From DAOUAT01 sp964551735 (GTDB lineage Bacteria > Chloroflexota > Anaerolineae > CG2-30-64-16), in the NCBI GenBank assembly GCA_964551735.1, contig CAZKEF010000017.1, positions 56,345-120,344 on the forward strand: a stretch of DNA of 64,000 nucleotides. The letters run 5' to 3'. This document shows, piece after piece, positions 55,588 through 63,513 of the stretch. Within the stretch, counting starts at the first letter, position 1. Every line of letters starts with the position of its first letter. The notes below the pieces were generated by a model that saw nothing but the letters and a program-made list of their open reading frames with translations, did no database searches and was not told where the DNA came from. A program made the position numbers and the translations under genes.

Positions 55588-56385
55588 CTACGCCATTCCC
55601 ACCTCAAACCTGAACCGCTTCTGAAACCGCCGCAACACGCGCAGGATCGGGCCGCCGAAGAGCAGGATGAGGAGCGCGTTGCCGCCGGCGCGGGCGATGT
55701 CCCACCACAGCGACGTCGTCACATAGAAGACCGCGTACGCGCGCAACGTCGGGGCGACCGCCATGCCGGGCTGCCAGATGGCGCTGGCGGCATCCGACAG
55801 GGCTGGCCCGGCCGCGCCGCCCGCCAGGAACGGCCAGAACCAGATGTTCATGATCGCGCCGAAGATCAGGCCCAGCACCGCGCCCCACGCGGCCAGCAGC
55901 CCCGGCTCCCACCGCCGCTGGGCTGGCAGCCGGGGCAGCAGCCCGGAAAGCAGCCCCATCCACCCGGTGGCAAACATCTGATAGGGCAGCCACGGCCCCA
56001 CGCCCGCGCCGATCAACGCGGACACCAGCAGCGACAAAGAACCCAGCAGAAAACCAAAGGTTGGCCCGTAAGCGTAGCCGGTCAAGATGGGCAACACGAA
56101 GATGGCATTGAACCCGGCCGGCCCCGGCACCACCCGCAGCACAGCGTTCAGCGCGGTCAACACACCCAACACCGCCACCAGCTTGCTGGTCATCTGTGCG
56201 CCGGTGAGGCTGGCGAACACGGCCGCCAGGCACAGCCCCAACAGCAGCACCGTGAGCAACGGCGCATCGTTGGCATGGGCCATCATGCCGGTCGCCGGCG
56301 CCGCAGTCATGAAGAAGGGATACAGGAACGCGCCCAAACCGATCACGCTGGCGATGACCAGGATGGCGGCGGAGGTGAACTGCAT
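55588..56385 (-). CDS. ECF transporter S component, predicted cobalamin-specific
   Basis: 265 residues if it starts at ATG 56385; a start at 56469 directly after the EcfA stop is possible but would translate an ACGCAACACG repeat tract. Six or seven membrane segments, GPAGFNAIFVLPILTGYAYG and WLPYQMFATGWMGLLSGLLP in the middle, as in ECF substrate-binding membrane subunits. It is the last gene of the riboswitch-controlled operon, so cobalamin (or a precursor) is the inferred substrate. Convergent with selD, two bases apart. Confidence 0.75.
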   Translation of the reverse strand: MQFTSAAILVIASVIGLGAFLYPFFMTAAPATGMMAHANDAPLLTVLLLGLCLAAVFASLTGAQMTSKLVAVLGVLTALNAVLRVVPGPAGFNAIFVLPILTGYAYGPTFGFLLGSLSLLVSALIGAGVGPWLPYQMFATGWMGLLSGLLPRLPAQRRWEPGLLAAWGAVLGLIFGAIMNIWFWPFLAGGAAGPALSDAASAIWQPGMAVAPTLRAYAVFYVTTSLWWDIARAGGNALLILLFGGPILRVLRRFQKRFRFEVGMA

Positions 56386-56520
56386 ACTGCGTACTGCGTG
56401 CTGCGTGTTGCGTGTTGCGTGTTGCGTGTTGCGTAATACCTTCATTCGTTCATTCTGTGTTTCGTTCATTCATCGCTGCTTATCGTCCGTCATCCGTCGT
56501 CCGTCATTCGTCATCATCCC
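56386..56520. repeat. Simple repeat tract between ecfA and S-component genes
   Basis: GTGTTGCGTGTTGCGTGTTG units plus TTCATTCGTTCATT and CGTCCGTCATCCGTCGTCCG; overlaps the 3' end of ecfA. Confidence 0.75.
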
Positions 56521-58185
56521 CACCACATCCGCCACCACCAGAAACCGCGGGTCGCGGAACAGCTTGTTGATCTGCGACGCGAAGACCTGCGAGTCGCTCA
56601 TCACCTGCCGCGCCGGGCCATCCACCACCACCTGGCCTTCGGCCAGCAGTACGACACGGTCGGCGCAAGCCGCGGCCAGCTCGACATCATGGGTTGCCAT
56701 GATGATCGTCGTTCCCTCCCGCTGCAACCCTTGCAACAGGGCCGCCAGGTTGCGCTTCTGCGCATAATCCAGGCCGCGCGTAGGTTCGTCCAGCAGAATG
56801 ATGCGCGGGGCGGCCACCAGGATGGCGGCCAGGGCTGCGCGCTGCTGCTCGCCGCCGCTGAGGTCGCGCGGGTCGCGATCGGCCAGCGGGGCCAGGCCCA
56901 GCCGCGCCAGCAGATCGCGGTCGGCTGCGGGATCGGGGGACAGGCCGTGGCTTTTGCGGGTGAACGCCAGCTCCGCGGCCAGCGTCTCGCCGAAGAGCAG
57001 CGCACCGGGGTGCTGCGGTACATAACCGACGTGCTGAATGATGGCGTCGGTGTCGGCCTTGCGGGTGTCGAGGCCCGCCACGGTCACGCGGCCCTCGCCC
57101 GGCTTCAGCAGGCCCACCAGGTGCTTCAGCAGCGTGCTCTTACCCGAACCGTTGCGGCCCATCAGGGCGATGAACTCGCCGGGTTGCACGGTCAGGTCAA
57201 TCCCGCGCAGCGCGGCGCGGTTGTCGTAGCTGTAGTGAAGGTTGGAGATAGAAATGCCGTGATGCGTAGTGCGTGGTGCGTGGTGCGTAAGCGCGTCCGT
57301 GATGTCGCACTCCCGCGTCTCCCTATCCCCCCATCTCCGTGTCTCCGTGTCCCCGCGTCCCCGCGTCTCCCATCGCTCAGCCAACCGTCGCGCGAAGACG
57401 CGCCCCTCCTTGATCGTCAACGGCAGCGGCTGCCAGTTCAGCGCGCGACCGATCTCGATCAGCGGGGGGACGCTGGTGGCCGGGAGCTGCGCCAGCACGG
57501 CCCGCGGCGTATCCAGCACGGGCGCGGCGCCGGGGTCGGGCAGATAGAGGATCCGGTCGGCGTACTGCGCCACCCGTTCCAACCGGTGCTCGCTGAGGAT
57601 CACGGTCAGGCCCAGGTCCTCGTTGAGGTGCCGCAGCGCCACCAGCACCTCCTCGGCTGCCTGGGGATCAAGCTGCGATGTGGGTTCGTCCAGCACCAGG
57701 ATCTCCGGTTGCAGCGCCAGCACGGCGGCGATCGCCACGCGCTGCTTCTCGCCGCCGGAAAGGGTGCTGATGCGCCGGGCCCGCAGGTGCGCAATGCCCA
57801 TCTGGTCCAGCACTTCCTCGACGCGCTTGCGCATGGTGGCCGGTGGCAGCGCGAAGTTCTCCATCGCGAACGCCAGCTCATCCTCCACCGTATCCACCAC
57901 AAACTGTGCCTCCGGGTCTTGGAACACGAACCCGACCAGGTCGGCCATGCCGCGCGGGGCCAACGCCACCGGGTCACGGCCCAGGATCCTGGCCTGACCC
58001 ACCCAACGGCCGCCGTAGAAATGCGGCACCAGGCCGTTGAGGCAGCGCAGAAAGGTGGATTTCCCCGCGCCCGATGGCCCGACCACCAACACGAACTCAC
58101 CCTGGCGCAACGCGACCGAGAAGTCGGCCAGCGCAGGCGCGGCCTGGTCGGGATAGGTGTAGGTGATGTGAGAGAGTTCAATCAT
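56470..58185 (-). CDS. ecfA: ECF transporter ATPase, two ABC domains in one chain
   Basis: 571 residues from ATG 58185. Domain 1: Walker A GPSGAGKST, Q-loop FVFQDPEAQF, signature LSGGEKQR, Walker B ILVLDEPTSQLDP. Domain 2: GRNGSGKST, signature LSGGEQQR, IILLDEPTRGLDY, switch TTIIMATHDVEL. Fused EcfA-EcfA' driving the ECF importer. The linker (about 268-312) is encoded by a simple-repeat tract (57256-57375) and is hydrophilic (TRGRGDTETRRWGDRET). Confidence 0.93.
   Translation of the reverse strand: MIELSHITYTYPDQAAPALADFSVALRQGEFVLVVGPSGAGKSTFLRCLNGLVPHFYGGRWVGQARILGRDPVALAPRGMADLVGFVFQDPEAQFVVDTVEDELAFAMENFALPPATMRKRVEEVLDQMGIAHLRARRISTLSGGEKQRVAIAAVLALQPEILVLDEPTSQLDPQAAEEVLVALRHLNEDLGLTVILSEHRLERVAQYADRILYLPDPGAAPVLDTPRAVLAQLPATSVPPLIEIGRALNWQPLPLTIKEGRVFARRLAERWETRGRGDTETRRWGDRETRECDITDALTHHAPRTTHHGISISNLHYSYDNRAALRGIDLTVQPGEFIALMGRNGSGKSTLLKHLVGLLKPGEGRVTVAGLDTRKADTDAIIQHVGYVPQHPGALLFGETLAAELAFTRKSHGLSPDPAADRDLLARLGLAPLADRDPRDLSGGEQQRAALAAILVAAPRIILLDEPTRGLDYAQKRNLAALLQGLQREGTTIIMATHDVELAAACADRVVLLAEGQVVVDGPARQVMSDSQVFASQINKLFRDPRFLVVADVVGMMTNDGRRMTDDKQR
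57256..57375. repeat. Simple repeat tract forming the EcfA linker
   Basis: GCGTAGTGCGTGGTGCGTGG and CTCCGTGTCTCCGTGTCCCC units, in frame between the two ABC domains. Confidence 0.75.
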
Positions 58186-58199
58186 CGAGCAGCGAACCT

Positions 58200-58330
58200 T
58201 GCACATGGCGAATCAGCGAACGACGAATGACGAAGTATGAAATGCACACCAGCCATCATTGCGAAGCATCCCTTTGGGACGCACCACGTACCAACGCTCA
58301 ACCTCCCTGTGGGACGCAGTGCGCAGTATG
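58200..58330. repeat. Simple-repeat intergenic tract
   Basis: CATGGCGAATCAGCGAACGA at one end and GCAGTGCGCAGTATGCAGTA at the other, between ecfT and ecfA. No gene seen. Confidence 0.55.
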
Positions 58331-58339
58331 CAGTATTCC

Positions 58340-59386
58340 TCACGCTTCTCGCATCAACACCCCCGGCGCGACCAGCAGTGCGATCAACAGCCCCAACACC
58401 GGATTGAACGTGGGCCAGGGGGAATAGGGTGGGTAGGGGTAGTAGAACAACCACTCCCCATACAGCAACAAGACAGCGGCCCAACCGATCAGGCCGCTCA
58501 GCGCCACAGCCAGCACCAGGCGATCCACGCGCCGCCAGGTCCAGCGCTGATAGCGGCTGCGGCGGATGCGCCGGCCCTGATCCCAAAAGGCCCACAAGAG
58601 CAGCGCCAGTCCGCTGGCCAACAGCAGGCCCCCGCGCCAGCGGTCAGCGACCATGAATCCGACCGCTGTCATGCCGCCGCCTAGCAGCCCCAGGCCCGCC
58701 AGGATGGCAAGCTGGTTCAGCAGGCGCTGGCTGCGGGTGGCGACAACGGCCTGGCCACCGAAGCCGCGCGCTTCCATGGACTCGGCCAACTGCATCGCCC
58801 GCTCCAGGGCCGTCACCAATAAGGGCAGCAGCAGCGGCAGCAGGTCACGCACCCCGCGCACCCTGTGCCCGCGTACCTGCTGCGCCTCGCGGATCGCCTG
58901 CCAGCTTGCCACCATCTGCGGCACAAAAGCGACTGCGATCCCTGCCACTACCCCTGCCTGATAGACGAAGCCGGGGGTCATGCGCAGCAGCCGGGCCTGA
59001 TCCACTGCCACGTTGAAGGTGGCAAAGGCCAGCAGCAGGGTGATCAACGCCAGACCGCCGGTCAGTCCATAGAGGAATGCTTCCGCCGTGATCGGCCCGC
59101 CGATCACGGGCCACGTCTCCGGCAGCCGAAACAGCACGATGGCGCCGTGGTGGGAGGTCAGCATGGTGAACGGGATGGTGAACAGCCACAGCCAAGCGCC
59201 GAAGCGCACGAACGCGCCCCAATGACGCGCCAGCTCGCTGCGCCGGCCCACTGCCGCATAGGTGATCGCGACGGCCAGCAGCGTCAGGCTGAGGTAGAGC
59301 GGGTTGCGCGTGGAGAGCGCTGGCAGCGCAGCCGCAGCCAGCCAGGCCAGCCAGGCGATGGGGTGATAGGTATGGGATGAGGTCAA
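58340..59386 (-). CDS. ecfT: ECF transporter transmembrane component EcfT
   Basis: 348 residues from a TTG start; no clear ribosome site, and the upstream 60 bp is simple repeat. About seven membrane segments. EcfT coupling helices are visible: AQQVRGHRVRGVRDLLPLLL (first motif VRG rather than ARG) and AESMEARGFGG (second ARG motif). Links the EcfA ATPases to the S component. Confidence 0.85.
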   Translation of the reverse strand: MTSSHTYHPIAWLAWLAAAALPALSTRNPLYLSLTLLAVAITYAAVGRRSELARHWGAFVRFGAWLWLFTIPFTMLTSHHGAIVLFRLPETWPVIGGPITAEAFLYGLTGGLALITLLLAFATFNVAVDQARLLRMTPGFVYQAGVVAGIAVAFVPQMVASWQAIREAQQVRGHRVRGVRDLLPLLLPLLVTALERAMQLAESMEARGFGGQAVVATRSQRLLNQLAILAGLGLLGGGMTAVGFMVADRWRGGLLLASGLALLLWAFWDQGRRIRRSRYQRWTWRRVDRLVLAVALSGLIGWAAVLLLYGEWLFYYPYPPYSPWPTFNPVLGLLIALLVAPGVLMREA

Positions 59387-59389
59387 GGA

Positions 59390-59440
59390 CGTGTTGTGTA
59401 CTGCATACTGCGTATTGCGTGTTGCTTCCTACCCGATTCG
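59390..59440. repeat. Simple-repeat tract before ecfT
   Basis: GTACTGCATACTGCGTATTG then CGTGTTGC units, in the gap between ecfT and the DUF4430-like gene. Confidence 0.6.
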
Positions 59441-59450
59441 TTTGCCGGTT

Positions 59451-60164
59451 TCAACGCGACTCATGGCGATAAAGCGTTTCTTCGGGAACAAGCGCCCGAC
59501 CTTTACGCCGCAAGATTACGGCGCCGGCAAAGACGAGCGCGGCCGCGGTCAGGAGGTAAGCGATGTAGCCCGGCACAAGCTCCTGCGCGAACGCCCGCTC
59601 GGATGCCACGGCGATGCCCGACACACCACTGATAGCCGATGGCTGCGCTGGCGCAGTCGGCCCGCAGACCTCGGCAAAGGTCACACCCGGTGGCTCGGTG
59701 CCCGATGTCCAATTGCCCGGCCCCCATGACCAGGCTTCCACCGCGCCCTCGGTCACCTGGCGGCCGCTGGCGCCCACTGCGGAGTAGCGCCAGGCGTCAT
59801 CCTCCCAATAGTAATAGGCCCAGTATTCGCATGACGCGCCCTGGCAGCGGCAGAAGCAGCTCTCGGCAGGGAATGCGCACCCCTGGTTGCTGATGCTGCA
59901 CACCGCGCCGCCCAGACCGGCGTTGTAATCCATCACCGCCGGCAGCCCGGACCGAGACAGCAGGTCGGCGCCTGTGATGGCCGGTTCGCTGAACGTAACA
60001 CAACGCGTTGCCACAGTTTTGTCGGCGAACTGCACCACTAGCGCAGCACGCTGCGGCCCTTGCTGCTCCGCCGTGGGCATGCCGGACACGCGCGCCGGTA
60101 GCGCTATGGCCAGGCTAACCAGCAGCAGCCCCAGGACTGCCAGAGAACGAGAGATACGATGCAT
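59451..60164 (-). CDS. Surface protein with transcobalamin C-terminal-like (DUF4430) domain, C
   Basis: 237 residues from ATG 60164 (no clear ribosome site; the longer frame to 60350 overlaps the previous gene). Signal peptide 1-28, then a domain with GADLLSRSG and CEYWAYYYWEDDAW and GAVEAWSWG, the pattern of DUF4430. Eight Cys (55, 89, 96, 103, 105, 107, 112, 167) match those of the gene at 60876 in order and spacing. C-terminal membrane helix 200-218 and basic RRKGR. Likely a membrane-tethered cobalamin-binding protein; the ligand is inferred from the operon. Confidence 0.72.
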   Translation of the reverse strand: MHRISRSLAVLGLLLVSLAIALPARVSGMPTAEQQGPQRAALVVQFADKTVATRCVTFSEPAITGADLLSRSGLPAVMDYNAGLGGAVCSISNQGCAFPAESCFCRCQGASCEYWAYYYWEDDAWRYSAVGASGRQVTEGAVEAWSWGPGNWTSGTEPPGVTFAEVCGPTAPAQPSAISGVSGIAVASERAFAQELVPGYIAYLLTAAALVFAGAVILRRKGRALVPEETLYRHESR

Positions 60165-60261
60165 AGGAGATACACTCAGTGACAAGCAGCCGTAGCTGAG
60201 ATTAGAGGCTGCGCTGCGCAACGAACGTTTTACGCCAGCGCAGCCCCGGTATGGTTTCGGT

Positions 60262-60846
60262 TTACCGGCGCATACGCCGGGATGCAACCAGCAGCGCACC
60301 AGCCAGCAGCATGCTGCCGGCGGTGATAACACCCGGCAACGCCGTGCCACCCGTTTGCGGCAGGCTGACCGGTTGTGGCGCGGCCGCGATCTGCGCGAAA
60401 GTCAGCACGGTCGGCTTCACCGTAGGGTTGAAGCTGGCGTCGAATTCACTCCACGCAAAGCCCTCGACTGCGCCGTCAGCCGGGATAAAAGCGCCTACCC
60501 CTTCGTTTGCTGAGACCCACTCGCCATCAGTCAGGTGATAGTAGGCCCAAAACCGTTTCGCATCACAAAAGCAGTTATCGGCCGGGCAGCCTACCCCTTT
60601 GATGCTGCATACCGCTGGGCCGAACGACGTGCTCTGACTGACCAGCGTCACATTGGCTACTTGAAGCACATCGAAGGTTGTGGCGGTCATCGGCACGGTA
60701 ACGATGGCGGCATATTCGGTCGCATCAGGAAATGCGATCACAAGCCCGACCTGTTTGGTGTCATCTTGGGCTGCAAACGCGATCCCTGATAGCGCCACTG
60801 TCAAGGCTAAGGCAATCAAAACTACGAAGACGATACGTTGTTTCAT
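60262..60846 (-). CDS. LPxTG-anchored transcobalamin-like (DUF4430) protein, B
   Basis: 194 residues from ATG 60846 (AGGAGGAG upstream). Signal peptide 1-26. DUF4430-like core with FDVLQVANVTL, RFWAYYHLTDGEW and GAVEGFAWS. Cys at 80, 87, 92 and 94 keep the VCSIKGVGCPADNCFC pattern; other Cys of the paralogues are missing. C-terminal sorting signal LPQTG (162-166), hydrophobic helix and RRMRR, so it should be linked to the wall by a sortase. Third gene of the riboswitch operon. Confidence 0.78.
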   Translation of the reverse strand: MKQRIVFVVLIALALTVALSGIAFAAQDDTKQVGLVIAFPDATEYAAIVTVPMTATTFDVLQVANVTLVSQSTSFGPAVCSIKGVGCPADNCFCDAKRFWAYYHLTDGEWVSANEGVGAFIPADGAVEGFAWSEFDASFNPTVKPTVLTFAQIAAAPQPVSLPQTGGTALPGVITAGSMLLAGALLVASRRMRR

Positions 60847-60875
60847 AACTCCTCCTGTGCAAATCAGATTATCGT

Positions 60876-61964
60876 TCAAGGGCGCGCGCTGTGGCGCAAA
60901 ACCCAAAACACGATCGCAAACAAAACCCCTGCCCCTAGTAACAACCCTACAGCCAGCACCAGGAACCGCTGCGGAGACGCTTCTTCTGATGGCTTGGCTA
61001 CCGGCGTGGGGGTGGGCGCCGCCCCGGGGCGCAGCAACGCGGTTGCTGTCGGGCCAGCGGGCAACGCCTTAAGTGTTGGCGTGGCAGTGGTCGGCGCGCC
61101 GAGTACCAATGCTCTGAGCTCGGGGGTGGGCGTGGCCGTACTGATCGGGTCCGTGGATGGATCGGTAGGCGCCGGTGGCACACTTGTTGCGGGTTGCACC
61201 GCGGTGGTCGCGGTGGCAACAGTTGACGTCGGCATGCCTTGCACCGTTGGCGCAACCGGTTGCGTCGGTGTTGCTGTTAACAGCGTCGTTGCGGAGGGCG
61301 CAGTTGTTGGTGCCGTTGTTGTCGGCGCAGCCGCCGTCGGCGCAGCCACCGTCGGTTCAGCGGCTGTCGGTGGTGTGGCTGTGGGTACGATAGCCGTTGG
61401 TGCGGCGGTAGCTGGCGCTGACGTAGCGGTTGACGTAGGTTCGACCGATAACGGCGGACACACTTCGTCAAAGCGGATCAACGGGGGCGGGACCCCCGTG
61501 CTGAAGTTTTCTGCCCCCCATGACCAGCCCTCTACTGACCCGTTATACACGTCATACCAAAGAGGGACGCTGAACGAGAAAACCCATCCGCTGTCCCTCA
61601 AATGAAAATAACCCCAGAACAGGCACTCAGGTGTGGGGCATTGGCAGTAGCAGTTGCTCGCTGGACAGCCCACAGTCTCTATGCGGCAGACGTTGCCTTC
61701 GCGGTCTATCTCAACACTGAAGCCTGAGCGCAGCAACAGGTCTTCGCCAGAGATCACCGGCTCACTAAAGGAAACGCAACGTGTGCGAACATCAGCATCG
61801 CTGAAGCGCACCACAACCGCCGCGCGATTGAGCCCTTGCTGAGCTGGTGCAGCGGCAGCCACAAGGGGTTTTCGCGAGAAGTAGATCCCATGTCCCATCA
61901 TCACTGAGGCGATAACCAGAATCGCCAACAGCAGGACCAGGGTGCTTAATCTCTGCCTAAACAT
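60876..61964 (-). CDS. Stalked transcobalamin-like (DUF4430) surface protein, A
   Basis: 362 residues (AGGAG upstream of the ATG). N-terminal signal or anchor segment 8-28, DUF4430-like domain about 45-170 (GEDLLLRSGF, CLFWGYFHLRDSGW, GSVEGWSWG) with Cys 63, 93, 100, 105, 107, 109, 114 and 169. Then a Thr/Pro/Ala-rich stalk (about 175-325) and a C-terminal membrane helix 333-355. The stalk would hold the binding domain away from the membrane. Closely related to the gene at 59451 (NRAAVVVRF versus QRAALVVQF, VSFSEPVISG versus VTFSEPAITG). Confidence 0.75.
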   Translation of the reverse strand: MFRQRLSTLVLLLAILVIASVMMGHGIYFSRKPLVAAAAPAQQGLNRAAVVVRFSDADVRTRCVSFSEPVISGEDLLLRSGFSVEIDREGNVCRIETVGCPASNCYCQCPTPECLFWGYFHLRDSGWVFSFSVPLWYDVYNGSVEGWSWGAENFSTGVPPPLIRFDEVCPPLSVEPTSTATSAPATAAPTAIVPTATPPTAAEPTVAAPTAAAPTTTAPTTAPSATTLLTATPTQPVAPTVQGMPTSTVATATTAVQPATSVPPAPTDPSTDPISTATPTPELRALVLGAPTTATPTLKALPAGPTATALLRPGAAPTPTPVAKPSEEASPQRFLVLAVGLLLGAGVLFAIVFWVLRHSARP

Positions 61965-61983
61965 AATCGGCTCCTGTGATCTC

Positions 61984-63066
61984 CTAAAGCGTCAGGATCA
62001 GGGGCAGATAGATGCCCGTTGCCAAAGGCGTGCGCCAGCCCGCATCGACGCGCCTTTCCAGACCAACCTCTCGTTCAGGCAGCTTCTCACCGCACACCAG
62101 CCCATCGGACAATAAGGGCGCCAACGCGATCAGCGCATCCAGGGTCGCCATCAGGCGCACTTCTTCCTTGCCTGGCTGGCGAATGTAAGCAAAGGCGCCG
62201 CTTGTCTCTTGGAAGGAGAGCAGCGAATCCAGGGCGCTGCGACTTTGCTTCAGAAATCGAGCTGCCTGCGGATCCACGCCGGCGGACACCAACCCGTGCA
62301 GTGCCAAGGCTGATGAGTTGCTGTTCGGCGGATTTGCAGCATCGGCGCCCCAGCCACCTGCCGCGGCTTGTGATTCGGCCAGGAACGCGGCCGCTCGGGC
62401 ATACGCCTGAGATGCTGGGACACGCGCCTGACCAGCCAGGAGTTGCAGGACCCGGCCGGTGGTATCTACATCACTCTGGGTTCCATCAAAGCTCCAGAAC
62501 CAGCCTCCATCAGCCAGCTGTGCGCTGATGAGTGTGTCCAGCGCCGCTTGGGGCACCTTCACACCTGAACGCAGCAACCCTTCCACGGCCAGGGTATGCC
62601 GGAAGAGCAGCGCCGGATGATAACGGCCCGTAGCTGGATCGTGGGCCGCCTGGATAATGGCCACAAGGTCCAAGTTGCCAAAAGCCCGGGGATCTGCGCC
62701 GGCCAGGGCGACGGCGCGTGCCACCTTGCCTGCCTGTCCGGCGTCCGCGCCTACGTAGCCTGGCGCCAGGGCTGCCAGCGCATCCAGTGCGCTTTGGCCT
62801 CCACGCGTCCATCGGGCCCCATCAGGGTTTTCGCCCAGCAGCGCCAGCGCGTACACTGCATCTGCCATCACACTGGCGCTGGCCTGGTATGTGCCGTTTG
62901 CCAGATAGAATCCGAAGCTGCCGTCGGGACCTTGTTGTGTGGCCAGCCACGTCAGCGCCCGACAGGCAGCTTTCGTCGGCGCGTATGAGTCGGCTGCGGC
63001 CGGCGAGACGCCAGCAACCAGCAACCAGATTGCTACCAAGACATGTATCGCCCGGCGCGCATGCAT
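61984..63066 (-). CDS. Secreted alpha/alpha-barrel protein, transcobalamin alpha-domain-like
   Basis: 360 residues from ATG 63066. Signal peptide 1-26 (ends AAAD), then repeated helical hairpins of the prenyltransferase/terpene-cyclase-like fold: ALTWLATQQGPDGSFGF, LISAQLADGGWFWSF, FLAESQAAAGGWGAD, LLSFQETSGAFAYI. The QxxxGGW repeats define an alpha6/alpha6 barrel, the fold of the N-terminal domain of intrinsic factor and transcobalamin. C-terminus IYLPLILTL resembles ends of other Chloroflexota secreted proteins. First gene after the cobalamin riboswitch; the cobalamin role is inferred from that and the DUF4430 partners. Terpene cyclase catalytic Asp motifs are not seen. Confidence 0.75.
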   Translation of the reverse strand: MHARRAIHVLVAIWLLVAGVSPAAADSYAPTKAACRALTWLATQQGPDGSFGFYLANGTYQASASVMADAVYALALLGENPDGARWTRGGQSALDALAALAPGYVGADAGQAGKVARAVALAGADPRAFGNLDLVAIIQAAHDPATGRYHPALLFRHTLAVEGLLRSGVKVPQAALDTLISAQLADGGWFWSFDGTQSDVDTTGRVLQLLAGQARVPASQAYARAAAFLAESQAAAGGWGADAANPPNSNSSALALHGLVSAGVDPQAARFLKQSRSALDSLLSFQETSGAFAYIRQPGKEEVRLMATLDALIALAPLLSDGLVCGEKLPEREVGLERRVDAGWRTPLATGIYLPLILTL

Positions 63067-63084
63067 CGGTCTGTTCGCTCCAAC

Positions 63085-63107
63085 AAAAAACACCCCAGGC
63101 AGGGGCG
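63085..63107 (-). terminator. Second leader terminator
   Basis: CGCCCC-TGCCT-GGGGTG hairpin followed on the minus strand by TTTTTTG, 20 bp before the first gene of the cobalamin operon. Confidence 0.7.
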
Positions 63108-63114
63108 TTTGCAA

Positions 63115-63145
63115 TAAAAAAGCCCTTGCCAAATAAGGGCAAGGG
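63115..63145 (-). terminator. Riboswitch expression-platform terminator
   Basis: CCCTTGCC / GGCAAGGG perfect eight-pair stem, loop CTTATTT, followed on the minus strand by CTTTTTTATT. Lies between aptamer and first gene, so cobalamin binding would favour termination. Confidence 0.85.
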
Positions 63146-63214
63146 GAGCGGCAGGCGGCGTCGTTTCAGCGGCGCAGTTCCCACTCCCTTTACCTCGAAG
63201 GTCGTAGAGAACAA

Positions 63215-63337
63215 GGTGGGAGCGGGTTTTCTGGCTTCCTGGCGCCGATCAGTAGGTTTCTAAAGCCTTGCTGGATGGTCAGGTTACAGTTGCGGGACAG
63301 CACCGGCTTTGCACCGGCTTTCCCCTTGGTTCCCACC
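63215..63337 (-). promoter_or_regulatory. Cobalamin riboswitch aptamer
   Basis: Minus-strand core matches the B12 box: AAGCCGGTGCAAAGCCGGTG, then CTGTCCCGCAACTGT (63286-63300). The 3' element GGAAGCCAGAAAACC (63222-63239 region) is also typical. A closing stem GGTGGGA (63331-63337) pairs with TCCCACC (63215-63221). Preceded by its own promoter and followed by tandem terminators. Confidence 0.93.
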
Positions 63338-63363
63338 GAGTTATTTGTTTTTCAACACCGATT

Positions 63364-63392
63364 AGGGTAACACATGCCCCAAGGGATGTCAA
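63364..63392 (-). promoter_or_regulatory. Promoter of the cobalamin operon
   Basis: Minus strand TTGACA (63387-63392), 17-base spacer, TACCCT (63364-63369). Start predicted near 63357, just before the aptamer. Confidence 0.7.
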
Positions 63393-63478
63393 ATGACTTG
63401 TGTCATATATCTCCCACAAAACCACAACTTCGTCTACCACTGTAAGCGAGACGTCTAGCCGAATTGCGATTCATCTGT

Positions 63479-63484
63479 TATAAT
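63479..63484 (+). promoter_or_regulatory. -10 box of ftsH
   Basis: TATAAT 30 bp before the ftsH start; the -35 region is not recognisable. Confidence 0.5.
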
Positions 63485-63513
63485 ACCTCATACTTAGAAC
63501 GGAGGCAGATATC

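Noticed and set aside
61984..63066. Terpene/squalene cyclase reading of the barrel protein
   Set aside because: It has a signal peptide, lacks the catalytic Asp-rich motifs and is the first gene behind a cobalamin riboswitch.
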